Shown piece by piece: positions 1 to 7,800 of a stretch of DNA of 16,853 nucleotides (position 1 is the stretch's first letter; every line of letters begins with the position of its first letter). Location of the stretch: contig JBAXVX010000048.1 in assembly GCA_037128705.1 (NCBI GenBank), positions 1-16,853 of the forward strand, read 5' to 3'. Under the pieces are notes generated by a model, which searched no databases, was not told the DNA's origin, and was given only the letters and a program-made list of their open reading frames with translations. The stretch comes from CAIVAT01 sp037128705 (GTDB lineage Bacteria > Bacteroidota > Bacteroidia > Bacteroidales > FEN-979). The position numbers were made by a program, and so were the translations under genes.

Positions 1-21
1 ATACTCTTCAGTTATTTTCAT
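1..21 (-). CDS. 5' end of a gene downstream of DUF4160 (partial; possibly DUF2442)
   Basis: Seven codons are visible on the minus strand (MKITEEY), starting at the ATG at 21-19 and running off the left edge. The ATG overlaps the TGA of the upstream DUF4160 gene (ATGA), which indicates translational coupling in one transcript. DUF4160 genes are commonly paired with a DUF2442 gene, so that is my guess for this one, but seven residues cannot confirm any family. Confidence 0.5.
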
Positions 22-323
22 TTGATCCTGGTGTTAATTTTTTCAAATTCAATATCCTTATGATATACAAAGTAGTCAATCCATTTTTGAACTATTTTAT
101 CTGCAAATATTCCCAAAAAGTCCTCAAAATCTTTGAGTTTACTTCCTGTCAATGGTTTCAAACCTTTTATTGCCTTAATTTTTATCTCAACAATCTTACC
201 ATCAACTATATAAAACTCAGCCTTACTTTCAAACACATCATATTTGCCATGAACATGAATAGGTTCATGCTCATTGGAATAGAAAAAAATCAGGATTCCT
301 AAATATTCAAAAATCTTTGGCAT
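18..323 (-). CDS. DUF4160 domain protein
   Basis: A 101-residue protein recognised as DUF4160 from its N-terminal pattern: MPKIF, a hydrophobic stretch ending in FFYSNE (about residues 12-18), then the characteristic E-P-x-H-V-H motif (about 20-25), followed by a short charged alpha/beta region. Length is normal for the family. The biochemical role is not established; genes of this family are small, cytosolic, often sit next to a DUF2442 gene, and have been suspected to form toxin-antitoxin-like pairs. The start is well placed after GAGGTA, with a TAnnTTTG promoter about 20 bp upstream. The stop overlaps the next start by ATGA. The gene is much more AT-rich than the rest of the window, which fits recent acquisition (inference). 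Confidence 0.8.
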   Translation of the reverse strand: MPKIFEYLGILIFFYSNEHEPIHVHGKYDVFESKAEFYIVDGKIVEIKIKAIKGLKPLTGSKLKDFEDFLGIFADKIVQKWIDYFVYHKDIEFEKINTRIK

Positions 324-338
324 TACCTCTTTTTTTTA

Positions 339-369
339 CAAATATAAAGGTTCTGAATTAGGAATGCAA
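339..369 (-). promoter_or_regulatory. Bacteroidota-type promoter for the DUF4160 gene
   Basis: On the minus strand TTG (369-367) is followed after 20 nt by TATATTTG (346-339), a full match to the TAnnTTTG -7 box and to the usual spacing of primary-sigma promoters in this phylum. Transcription would start near 333, giving a leader of about 10 nt before the ATG at 323. Confidence 0.6.
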
Positions 370-370
370 C

Positions 371-425
371 TAATTGGAAAAGCCGGACACATTGGCCCCT
401 CTCGGCTGGAGTAAACTTCCAATTA
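371..425. repeat. Perfect 9-bp inverted repeat with nested 5-bp stem
   Basis: TAATTGGAA (371-379) is exactly complementary to TTCCAATTA (417-425). Nested inside, AGCCG (381-385) pairs with CGGCT (403-407). No T-tract follows on either strand, so it is not an obvious intrinsic terminator. A near copy of the right arm (TTCCAATTTAG) recurs at 497-507. Function is unknown; it could be a relic of a mobile element end or a structured RNA. Confidence 0.5.
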
Positions 426-432
426 AAGAGCA

Positions 433-594
433 TTGATTGTTAGGCGGTTGAAACGATCAATCAAAATCGGCGAAACGTGGTCAAATGGTCCGTTTTTTCC
501 AATTTAGTGTGGCAGGTTTAAATCGGCGCAAGGTGGTCAGATGCACCGGCTTGTCCACCCAGTCGGCAGAGGAAGTCAGTTTCTCCGGTTTTTT
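433..594. mobile_element. Probable remnant of an IS21-family element end (no transposase)
   Basis: Three imperfect direct copies of one motif are visible: CGTGGTCAAATGGTCCG at 476-492, GGTGGTCAGATGCACCGG at 532-549 and GGAAGTCAGTTTCTCCGG at 571-588. The first two are embedded in a longer match beginning AATCGGCG at 465 and 521. A short inverted repeat (TTGATTG 433-439 / CAATCAA 458-464) precedes them. Multiple GTGGTCA-type terminal repeats are a known hallmark of IS21-family (istA/istB) ends in Bacteroidota. No istA or istB reading frame is present, so this would be a decayed solo end; the identification is from memory of the motif, not a search. Confidence 0.4.
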
Positions 595-647
595 TACAAG
601 ATAAGATTGACCTGATGACTGTTTCAACCAATGTTTCAACCGGTCAT

Positions 648-681
648 AAAAAAAGAAAGGCCTACATGTTCTGTAAGCCTT
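648..681 (-). terminator. Intrinsic terminator of the tRNA-Pro gene
   Basis: On the minus strand the RNA reads AAGGCUUACA (681-672), a 5-nt loop (671-667), UGUAGGCCUU (666-657), then UCUUUUUUU (656-648 region). The 10-bp stem is complete if one G-U pair is allowed, and the U-tract follows directly. It lies about 14 nt beyond the 3' end of the tRNA. Confidence 0.8.
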
Positions 682-694
682 ATCTTTTCTTATG

Positions 695-768
695 TCGGGG
701 TGAGAAGACTCGAACTTCCGACCCCTTGCACCCCATGCAAGTACGCTAGCCAACTGCGCCACACCCCG
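695..768 (-). tRNA. tRNA-Pro (anticodon GGG)
   Basis: A complete 74-nt cloverleaf reads on the minus strand. The acceptor stem is CGGGGTG with CACCCCG, the D stem GCGC/GCGT, the anticodon stem CTTGC/GCAAG around loop ATGGGGT, and the T arm GGAAG-TTCGAGT-CTTCT. The discriminator is A at 695. The anticodon GGG lies at 734-732 and reads CCC/CCU codons. The 3' CCA is not encoded and must be added after transcription. The gene has its own promoter upstream and terminator downstream, so it is a single-gene transcription unit. Confidence 0.95.
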
Positions 769-802
769 ATTGAGTCCGGATTGGGTTCCGGATTTAAGGC
801 TG

Positions 803-832
803 CAAATGTAGCAATTTTTTGTTTCATCCAAA
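803..832 (-). promoter_or_regulatory. Promoter of the tRNA-Pro gene
   Basis: On the minus strand TTTG (832-829) and TACATTTG (810-803) are separated by 18 nt, an exact match to the Bacteroidota TTTG / TAnnTTTG pair. Transcription should begin near 796, leaving about 28 nt of 5' leader to be removed before the tRNA at 768. Within this leader the octamer TCCGGATT (plus-strand sense) occurs twice, at 775-782 and 787-794. Confidence 0.65.
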
Positions 833-888
833 CACACCTAACCCTTTAATTGCTAATTTTAGCCCATAATTTAATTCCAAAACAGCCG

Positions 889-3777
889 ATGAAAAAAATC
901 CTGAAATTTTTTATCTCCCTTCTTTCCCTGATGAGCCTTGTAGCCGGGGGATATGCCATCCATGTTCCGCAACAGGATGCACGCGTGATCGCTTCACAGT
1001 TTTACAGGAATCATCATCCGGGCGGTGTAATTTCATCGGAGATCAGCGAGGTTTTTACCGCAGAATACCAAATGGTCCCTACCTTCTATACCTTTAATTT
1101 CACCACGGGTGGTTTTGTGATCGTCGCTGCCGACGACGCCTCCCTGCCCATACTGGGATACTCCTTCGACAACCCGATGCCCCGCGAGGTGGTAAACCCG
1201 GCCGCCAAAGAATGGCTCGAAGGATATTCAAAGGAGATTTATGAAATTATCGGCCACGCGCTGTCAAACACCGGAACCCGGCCCGAATGGGATGCCATTC
1301 AAAATGGAACCCCCGACCGGTCGCCGATGAATGTTGACCCGCTGCTCACCTCAACCTGGGACCAGGGATGCTATTACAATGCACTTTGTCCCGCCGATCC
1401 GGCCGCGGGCTGGTCGTGCGGACATGTTTATACCGGCTGCGTGGCAACCGCCATGGCCCAGATCATGAAGTATCATAACTTTCCTCCCCAGGGAGTGGGC
1501 TCCCATTCGTACACCCATCCGCTGTATGGACTTCAAACGGCCGATTTCGGCTCGACGACTTACAACTGGACCTCCATGCCGAACAATGTAGGCGGCGCCA
1601 ACAGTGCGGTGGCCACGCTCATGTATCATGCCGGCGTATCGGTTGATATGCAGTATGCGGTAGATGGATCGGGTGCCTACAGCGATGATGTTCCGGATGC
1701 GCTGAAGAATTATTTCAACTACAAACCCGGGGTGAGGATTGAATATAAGAATAACTTCCCGAATGCGGAGGATTTTAAAAATCTGATCCGGGGCGACCTG
1801 GATGATCAACTCCCGGTATACTACAGCGGGTCGGGAAGCGCCGGGCATGCTTTTGTATGTGACGGTTACCGGTTGAGCGACGGAAAATTTCATTTCAACT
1901 GGGGATGGTCAGGCTCTTCCAATGGATGGTTTACCATCGGGTCGCTGAATCCGGGCGGATACACCTTTAACAATGACAATGCAGTTGTTTTGCAAATCAA
2001 GCCCTATAATCCCGACCTGATCGTTCGCATTTCCCACCCGGTGAACAATGCCGTAATTGGCGTTGGCTATCCGGTCAACATCGAGGGAATGACGGTGAGG
2101 GGAACCCCGGTCATGATGAAACTGTTTATTGACGATGTTGAGAAATATTCCGTCACCACCGGCACGCTTCAATACACCTGGAATACAGCGCCTTCGGACC
2201 TGGGAAGTCACCAGGTGCGGGTTTACTCCATCACCGCTACCGACACCGTATACGATGAAATAAACCTGAATGTGGCGGAATGGATTTCGCAGGCCAGCGG
2301 TTTTGCGGCTCCGTCGCGCGGGATCAGCTACATGTCGGCCGCCGACAGCAACAATGTGTGGGCAACCGGCTATGATGATACTGCACCGCAGGGAGCCTGT
2401 TCCGATTACACCCGCACACAGGATGGCGGTGTTACCTGGGTTCCGGGAACCATCCCCAATACCACAGGGCTTGCCTCGGCGATGATCTTTGCCATGAATG
2501 ACAGCACCGCCTATGTTCCCATGTATAAGGTTTCAGGCACCAAGCCGATGGGAATTTACATGACCTCCAATGGCGGAACGACCTGGAGCCGCCAGGCTTC
2601 TGCCACATTCGGCAATTCGGCCTCCTTCCCGAATTGTGTTCATTTTTTTAACGCCTCCGACGGATGGTGCATGGGTGATCCCATCAATGGAGATTTTGAA
2701 ATGTATACCACCACCAATGGCGGAACCAACTGGACCCAGGTTGCAGGATCGGCCATTCCAAATCCTGTTTCAGGAGAATTCGGCGTTGTGGGATATTACA
2801 GTGCCATAGGGGATACCCTTTGGTTCGGAACAAATATGGGCCGGGTTTACCGCTCAACAGACAAGGGATACACCTATACGGTAAGTGCAGTAACTGCGCT
2901 CACCGGGAAATATGTGAAGCCCTATTTCAGGAATGGGTCGCATGGCCTGGTTCAGGATAAGAGTGCGGGCGGAAATGCAATCTGTGAATCGTTTGACGGA
3001 GGACTTACCTGGACCCCGGTAACACCGGCCGGTCCTGTGTATGGCACCGACCTGCAGTATATCCCGGGAACAGAAAACACCTGGGTGAGTTCAGGAGGAG
3101 CGACCAACATCGGGGCCTCCTACAGTTTTGACGGCGGCCACACCTGGAGCGACTTCCAGGGAACCCAGGGTGCAAGGTACCTGCAAATGGCCTGGATTAA
3201 CAACCATTGCGGATGGGCCGGCGGGGTGAATGTCAGCGCCACCGAAAACGGGGTCTACCGCTTCATTGGACTGCTGAGTCCGCCCTTACCTGCCCCAACC
3301 GGGCTGGAGGCCCAGGTAACCGGGCATGACGTGCATCTTTCGTGGATCGCCCCTGCAGGCAATCCCACCGGTTATAACATGTACCGTGACGGCCTGAAAC
3401 TGAATACGGCGGTGATCGCCCAGCTTTCGTTTGATGATCTCAGCGTGGTAAGCGGACAACACACCTATTGTGTGAAGGCGGTATATACCTCCGGCGAGTC
3501 GGAAGGAAATTGCGTTACAACAGATGTGGCTGTCGGTATCGGGTTGCATGCAGCTGCGGAACTCCGGCTGACGCCCAACCCGGCTACAACGTTCATCACG
3601 GTTTCCGAATATGGACCATCGGCCTTCACCATTTCAGATATTACCGGCAGGACCGTCATCAAGGGAAACCTGAAAAGTCCGCAATCCACCATTCCCATCG
3701 GGAATTTACCCAGGGGACTCTATTTTTTCAGGATCTCAGGATCAGGTCAGACCGCTAAATTTATCAAGGCTGATTAG
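889..3777 (+). CDS. Secreted C10 (streptopain-like) cysteine protease with Asp-box propeller, FN3 and T9SS sorting domain
   Basis: A 962-residue secreted protein. Residues 1 to about 22 form a signal peptide (MKKILKFFISLL... ending near AGGYA). About 24-125 is a Spi-like propeptide that would inhibit the enzyme until cleaved. The peptidase C10 domain follows: nucleophile Cys184 in GCVATAMAQIMKYH and base His320 in SAGHAFVCDGY, then the conserved NWGW segment. After it come an Ig-like region (about 375-465) and a beta-propeller with six Asp-box motifs of the form S/T-x-D/N-x-G-x-T-W (510-517, 559-566, 608-615, 656-663, 701-708, 746-753). An FN3 domain (about 800-882) and a type IX secretion sorting domain (about 890-962, TPNPATTF near its start) end the chain. 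An in-frame TTG at 850 exists, but the ATG at 889 directly opens the signal peptide. It probably degrades host or environmental protein at or beyond the cell surface; the propeller may bind the substrate (inference). Confidence 0.93.
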   Translation: MKKILKFFISLLSLMSLVAGGYAIHVPQQDARVIASQFYRNHHPGGVISSEISEVFTAEYQMVPTFYTFNFTTGGFVIVAADDASLPILGYSFDNPMPREVVNPAAKEWLEGYSKEIYEIIGHALSNTGTRPEWDAIQNGTPDRSPMNVDPLLTSTWDQGCYYNALCPADPAAGWSCGHVYTGCVATAMAQIMKYHNFPPQGVGSHSYTHPLYGLQTADFGSTTYNWTSMPNNVGGANSAVATLMYHAGVSVDMQYAVDGSGAYSDDVPDALKNYFNYKPGVRIEYKNNFPNAEDFKNLIRGDLDDQLPVYYSGSGSAGHAFVCDGYRLSDGKFHFNWGWSGSSNGWFTIGSLNPGGYTFNNDNAVVLQIKPYNPDLIVRISHPVNNAVIGVGYPVNIEGMTVRGTPVMMKLFIDDVEKYSVTTGTLQYTWNTAPSDLGSHQVRVYSITATDTVYDEINLNVAEWISQASGFAAPSRGISYMSAADSNNVWATGYDDTAPQGACSDYTRTQDGGVTWVPGTIPNTTGLASAMIFAMNDSTAYVPMYKVSGTKPMGIYMTSNGGTTWSRQASATFGNSASFPNCVHFFNASDGWCMGDPINGDFEMYTTTNGGTNWTQVAGSAIPNPVSGEFGVVGYYSAIGDTLWFGTNMGRVYRSTDKGYTYTVSAVTALTGKYVKPYFRNGSHGLVQDKSAGGNAICESFDGGLTWTPVTPAGPVYGTDLQYIPGTENTWVSSGGATNIGASYSFDGGHTWSDFQGTQGARYLQMAWINNHCGWAGGVNVSATENGVYRFIGLLSPPLPAPTGLEAQVTGHDVHLSWIAPAGNPTGYNMYRDGLKLNTAVIAQLSFDDLSVVSGQHTYCVKAVYTSGESEGNCVTTDVAVGIGLHAAAELRLTPNPATTFITVSEYGPSAFTISDITGRTVIKGNLKSPQSTIPIGNLPRGLYFFRISGSGQTAKFIKAD

Positions 3778-3794
3778 TGCCGATCGTGCTTCCC

Positions 3795-3819
3795 GGGTAA
3801 GTTTTGTACCCTCTTTTTT
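3795..3819 (+). terminator. Weak intrinsic terminator after the protease gene
   Basis: GGGTA (3795-3799) pairs with TACCC (3807-3811) around a 7-nt loop and is followed by TCTTTTTT (3812-3819). The stem is only five pairs, so it may be leaky. The TTTG that could serve as the -33 element of trxB lies within the hairpin loop. Confidence 0.5.
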
Positions 3820-3833
3820 ACTACTTTTGTAGT
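3803..3833 (+). promoter_or_regulatory. trxB promoter with a palindrome over the -7 box
   Basis: TACTTTTG (3822-3829) matches TAnnTTTG exactly. TTTG at 3803-3806 is a possible -33 element, but the 15-nt gap is a little short. The -7 box sits in a perfect inverted repeat, ACTAC-TTTT-GTAGT (3820-3833), which could be a repressor site or just a short hairpin. The leader to the ATG at 3850 would be only about 15 nt. Confidence 0.5.
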
Positions 3834-3849
3834 CTAAATCAATTTTATT

Positions 3850-4785
3850 ATGAGTGAAATCATGGAAAATGTCCGCTGCCTGATCATTGGCTCAGGTCCG
3901 GCCGGGTATACTGCCGCCATTTATGCTGCCAGGGCGGATCTGAAACCCGTTATGTACCAGGGAATGCAACCTGGCGGACAGCTTACGATTACGACCGAAG
4001 TTGAAAATTTTCCGGGATACCCGAAAGGCATTACAGGCCCTGAAATGATGGAAGAATTCAAACAGCAGGCCGAACGCTTTGGAACGCAGGTGCGGTTTGG
4101 CGTGGTGACCTCCGTTGATTTTTCAAACCAACCCTTCATTGTAAAGGCGGATGACGGAAAGACCCTGGCCGCTGAAACGGTGATCATCGCAACCGGCGCA
4201 TCGGCCAAATGGCTGGGTATGGAATCGGAAAAGAAATTTATGGGGATGGGTGTTTCGGGGTGTGCCACCTGTGATGGATTTTTCTATCGCAACCAGGATG
4301 TCGCCATCGTGGGCGGTGGTGATACGGCTGCCGAAGAGGCAACCTACCTCGCAAAACTATGCCGGAAAGTGTATATGATCCATCGCCGCGATGAATTGCG
4401 GGCTTCCAAGGCCATGCAGCATAAGGTGCTCAATACCCCCAACATTGAAATGTTATGGAACTCGGCACCCGAAGAGGTTCTGGGAGATGAGAGCGGGGTG
4501 ACAGGCCTGCGGGTGCGCAACGTAAAAACGGGTGAAATGAGAGACCTGGCCGTGATGGGATTATTCGTGGCCATCGGGCATAAGCCCAATACCGAATTAT
4601 TCGCCGGTCAGCTTGAGCTGGATGAGGTGAACTACATCAAAACGAAGCCCGGCACCACCCAGACAAGCGTGGAGGGAGTTTTTGCAGCCGGCGACGTACA
4701 GGATCATCATTACAGGCAGGCGGTTACTGCTGCAGGCACAGGATGCATGGCTGCTATTGAGGCGGAACGCTACCTGGCCAGTTAA
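3850..4785 (+). CDS. trxB: Thioredoxin reductase (NADPH)
   Basis: A 311-residue flavoprotein that passes electrons from NADPH through FAD to thioredoxin in the cytosol. The N-terminal FAD-binding motif GSGPAG is at 14-19, the redox-active pair is Cys138-Ala-Thr-Cys141 followed by DGFF, and the NADPH site GGGDT is at 155-159. The C-terminal FAD motif GVFAAGDV precedes the RQAVTAAGTGCMAA segment typical of the family. The length is that of ordinary low-molecular-weight bacterial TrxB. The ATG at 3850 was kept because it follows the promoter closely; a second in-frame ATG at 3862 (MENVRCLIIG) is a reasonable alternative. Only 51 bp separate it from purL with no terminator, so the two may share a transcript. 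Confidence 0.95.
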   Translation: MSEIMENVRCLIIGSGPAGYTAAIYAARADLKPVMYQGMQPGGQLTITTEVENFPGYPKGITGPEMMEEFKQQAERFGTQVRFGVVTSVDFSNQPFIVKADDGKTLAAETVIIATGASAKWLGMESEKKFMGMGVSGCATCDGFFYRNQDVAIVGGGDTAAEEATYLAKLCRKVYMIHRRDELRASKAMQHKVLNTPNIEMLWNSAPEEVLGDESGVTGLRVRNVKTGEMRDLAVMGLFVAIGHKPNTELFAGQLELDEVNYIKTKPGTTQTSVEGVFAAGDVQDHHYRQAVTAAGTGCMAAIEAERYLAS

Positions 4786-4789
4786 ATCT

Positions 4790-4834
4790 GAATTTCGAAT
4801 GTCGAATGATGAATTACGAATATTGAATATCGAA
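4790..4834 (+). repeat. Heptanucleotide array GAATNNN, six units, filling the trxB-purL spacer
   Basis: Units in exact 7-bp register: GAATTTC (4790), GAATGTC (4797), GAATGAT (4804), GAATTAC (4811), GAATATT (4818), GAATATC (4825), then GAA (4832-4834). The array begins 4 bp after the trxB stop and ends 2 bp before the purL ATG, so it takes the place of the ribosome-binding region. The first four bases of each unit are invariant and the last three vary. Confidence 0.8.
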
Positions 4835-4836
4835 CC

Positions 4837-7800
4837 ATGATCACTTTTTTTAAAAATCCAGCCAGTTACTATGCCGTTGAAAGTCGTGAAAAACTTACGG
4901 ACCATGATCTGGAAAAGTTAAAATGGCTGTTCGGCGGTGCGGAGTGCATCGCCGAATCTGTTTTAAAGGGAACCTTTATCGGGCCGCGCCGTGAAATGAT
5001 CACCCCCTGGAGCACCAATGCGGTGGAGATCACCCAGAACATGGGAATCGCGGGAATTAGCAGGATAGAAGAATTTACGAGTGACGATTTTTCTGTCACG
5101 CGTCACGCGTCACGCGTCACGGATTCCTTTGTCACGCGTCACGCGTCACCTGTCACCTCCTTCGACCCCATGCTCCAGCATGTCTACGAAGGGCTTGACC
5201 AGGAGATCTTTCACATCGTGCATGATCCCGATCCGGTTATTTTTATCGAAGATATTGCCGCTTACAACAACAAGTTGGGACTGGCGCTGAGCAGCGAGGA
5301 GATCCAGTACCTGATCGGCCTGTCCCAAAAGCTCAACAGGAAACTTACCGACAGTGAAGTGTTTGGCTTTTCGCAGGTCAATTCGGAACATTGCCGCCAT
5401 AAAATTTTCAACGGAACCTTCATCATCGACGGAAAGGAGATGCCTGAAACGCTTTTCTCCCTGATTAAAAAGACCGCAAAGGAACATCCCGGATTCCTGG
5501 TTTCGGCCTATAAGGACAATGTAGCCTTTATCCTGGGGCCTGACATCGAGCAGTTTGCCCCGCTTCATCAGAATGTAGCTGACTTCTTTACCATCAGGGA
5601 TATCGAATCGGTCATTTCGTTAAAGGCTGAAACACATAATTTTCCCACCACTGTTGAGCCGTTTAACGGGGCAGCCACCGGTTCGGGCGGCGAGATCCGC
5701 GACCGCATGGCAGGAGGGAAGGGCAGCATTCCGATGGCCGGCACCGCAGTTTACATGACCTCCTATCCCCGTCTCGAAGGAGGACGTTCGTGGGAAAAGG
5801 CTGTTGAAGCAAGACCCTGGCTGTATAAAACACCGGAGGAAATCCTGATCAAGGCATCGAACGGTGCTAGCGATTTCGGGAATAAATTCGGTCAGCCTCT
5901 CATTTGCGGATCATTGCTGACATTCGAACATGAAGAGAACGGTAAAATATTCGGCTATGACAAGGTGATCATGCAGGCCGGCGGTATCGGGTATGCACGG
6001 AAATCGGACAGCCTGAAAGAGGAGCCTGAGGGCGGACAACGGATCGTCGTACTGGGCGGCGATAATTACCGGATCGGAATGGGAGGAGGCGCCGTATCGT
6101 CGGTTGCGACCGGTGAATACGGCAATGCCATTGAGCTGAATGCCGTGCAGCGATCGAACCCGGAGATGCAGAAGCGTGTTTTCAATGCCATCCGGGCGAT
6201 GACGGAGATGGAGGAGAACCCCATCATCTCCATCCACGATCACGGGGCCGGCGGACATCTGAATTCACTTTCGGAACTGGTTGAAAATACCGGGGGCACC
6301 ATCCACATCGACGCCCTGCCCATCGGCGATCCCACGCTTTCGTCGAGGGAGATCGTGAGCAACGAATCACAGGAGCGTATGGGGCTGGTTATCCGCGAAA
6401 CCGACCTGGCCCTTCTGAATGAGATAGCCAGCCGCGAGCGGGCCCCGTTGTATGATGCCGGCCACACCAGCGGCGATCATCTGCTGGTATTTGAGGACCG
6501 GCGAGACGGCAGTCAGCCGATCAACCTGAGGATCGAGGATTTCTTTGGGAAACCACCCAAAACCGTGATTACCGACAAATCGTATCCGACTTTATATTCA
6601 CAGCCTGCATATAAAACATCAAGGCTTACCGAATACCTGGAGGCTGTGCTACAGCTCGAAGCGGTCGCCTGCAAAGACTGGCTGACCAACAAAGTGGACC
6701 GGGCGGTTTCGGGGAAAATTGCCATGCAGCAAACCTGTGGCGAAATTCAGCTTCCTCTCAACAACCTGGGTGTTGTTGCACTGGATTACAATGGAGAAAA
6801 AGGGGTGGCCACTTCACTGGGGCATGCGCCCATTGCCGCCATGGTAGATCCGGTGGCCGGTTCGAGATTGTCGATCTCCGAGGCCCTTCTGAACCTGGTT
6901 TGGGCGCCTTTGACCCACGGGCTGAAAGGCGTATCGCTGTCGGCCAACTGGATGTGGCCCTGTAAAAATGCGGGTGAAGATGCGCGGTTGTATGCAGCCG
7001 TGAAAGCTGTCAGTGATTTTGCGATAGAACTTGGTATAAATATCCCGACCGGGAAGGATTCCTTGTCTATGACGCAGAAATACCCCGATGGCGAAACTGT
7101 ATTGTCACCGGGCACTGTTATTATATCGGCGGTAGCGGAGGTTTCTGATGTGAAAATGGTCATCAGCCCGCTGCTGGTCAACGATCCCGGCTCAAAGTTG
7201 CTCTATCTTGATTTTTCGAGGGAGACCATGAAGCCTGGAGGCAGCAGTTTTTCTCAGGTTGTCAATGCGGTTGGAAACGAGGTTCCCACAGTGAAAGATA
7301 CAGCCTATTTTGTCCGGGCTTTTAACGTAGTGCAAAAGCTGATCCGCGACCGGCTGATCCTGTCGGGTCATGATATCTCTGCCGGAGGCCTGATCACCAC
7401 ACTCCTTGAAATGACCTTCGCAAATGGTGCTATAGGAATTGATGCGGATGTTTCGGGTTTGAAGGAGCGGGATATTGTCAGGTTGTTTTTCAGTGAAAAC
7501 CCGGGGATCATCATCCAGGTAAAGGATTTTAAGACTGTGAGCAGGTACCTGAAAGAGGCCAGGGTTGATTGCATTCCCATTGGTTCGGTCTGCAATGAAA
7601 GAATCCTTTCGGTTATAAACGGCACTGAAAATCATTCTTTTGATATAGATGCACTCCGCGATACCTGGTTTAAAACATCCTACCTCCTCGACCGGAAACA
7701 GTCGGGCGAAAAGCTTGCCCTGGAGCGTTTCAGGAATTATAAAAATCAGCCCCTGCAGTTTTCTTTTTCCGCAGGCTTTACCGGAAAATTCAAGGAGTTC

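Noticed and set aside
481..837. 118-codon minus-strand frame across the tRNA-Pro gene and the repeat remnant
   Set aside because: It includes the whole tRNA and its terminator, so it cannot be a real coding region; its sequence reflects the tRNA and IS-like repeats.
850..891. TTG start at 850 for the protease gene
   Set aside because: It would put 13 residues before a typical signal peptide; ATG 889 places MKKILKFF at the N-terminus, as expected for a secreted protein.
1351..1893. 180-codon open frame on the minus strand inside the protease gene
   Set aside because: Antisense to the peptidase C10 domain, with no family resemblance; a by-product of the codon bias of the real gene.
4597..4905. 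102-codon minus-strand frame across the trxB-purL spacer
   Set aside because: Its only distinctive part (NIRNSSFDIRNS) is the translated repeat array; the rest is antisense to trxB and purL.
4790..5158. CRISPR array
   Set aside because: The repeats are 7 bp and tandem with no spacers, and no cas genes are present.
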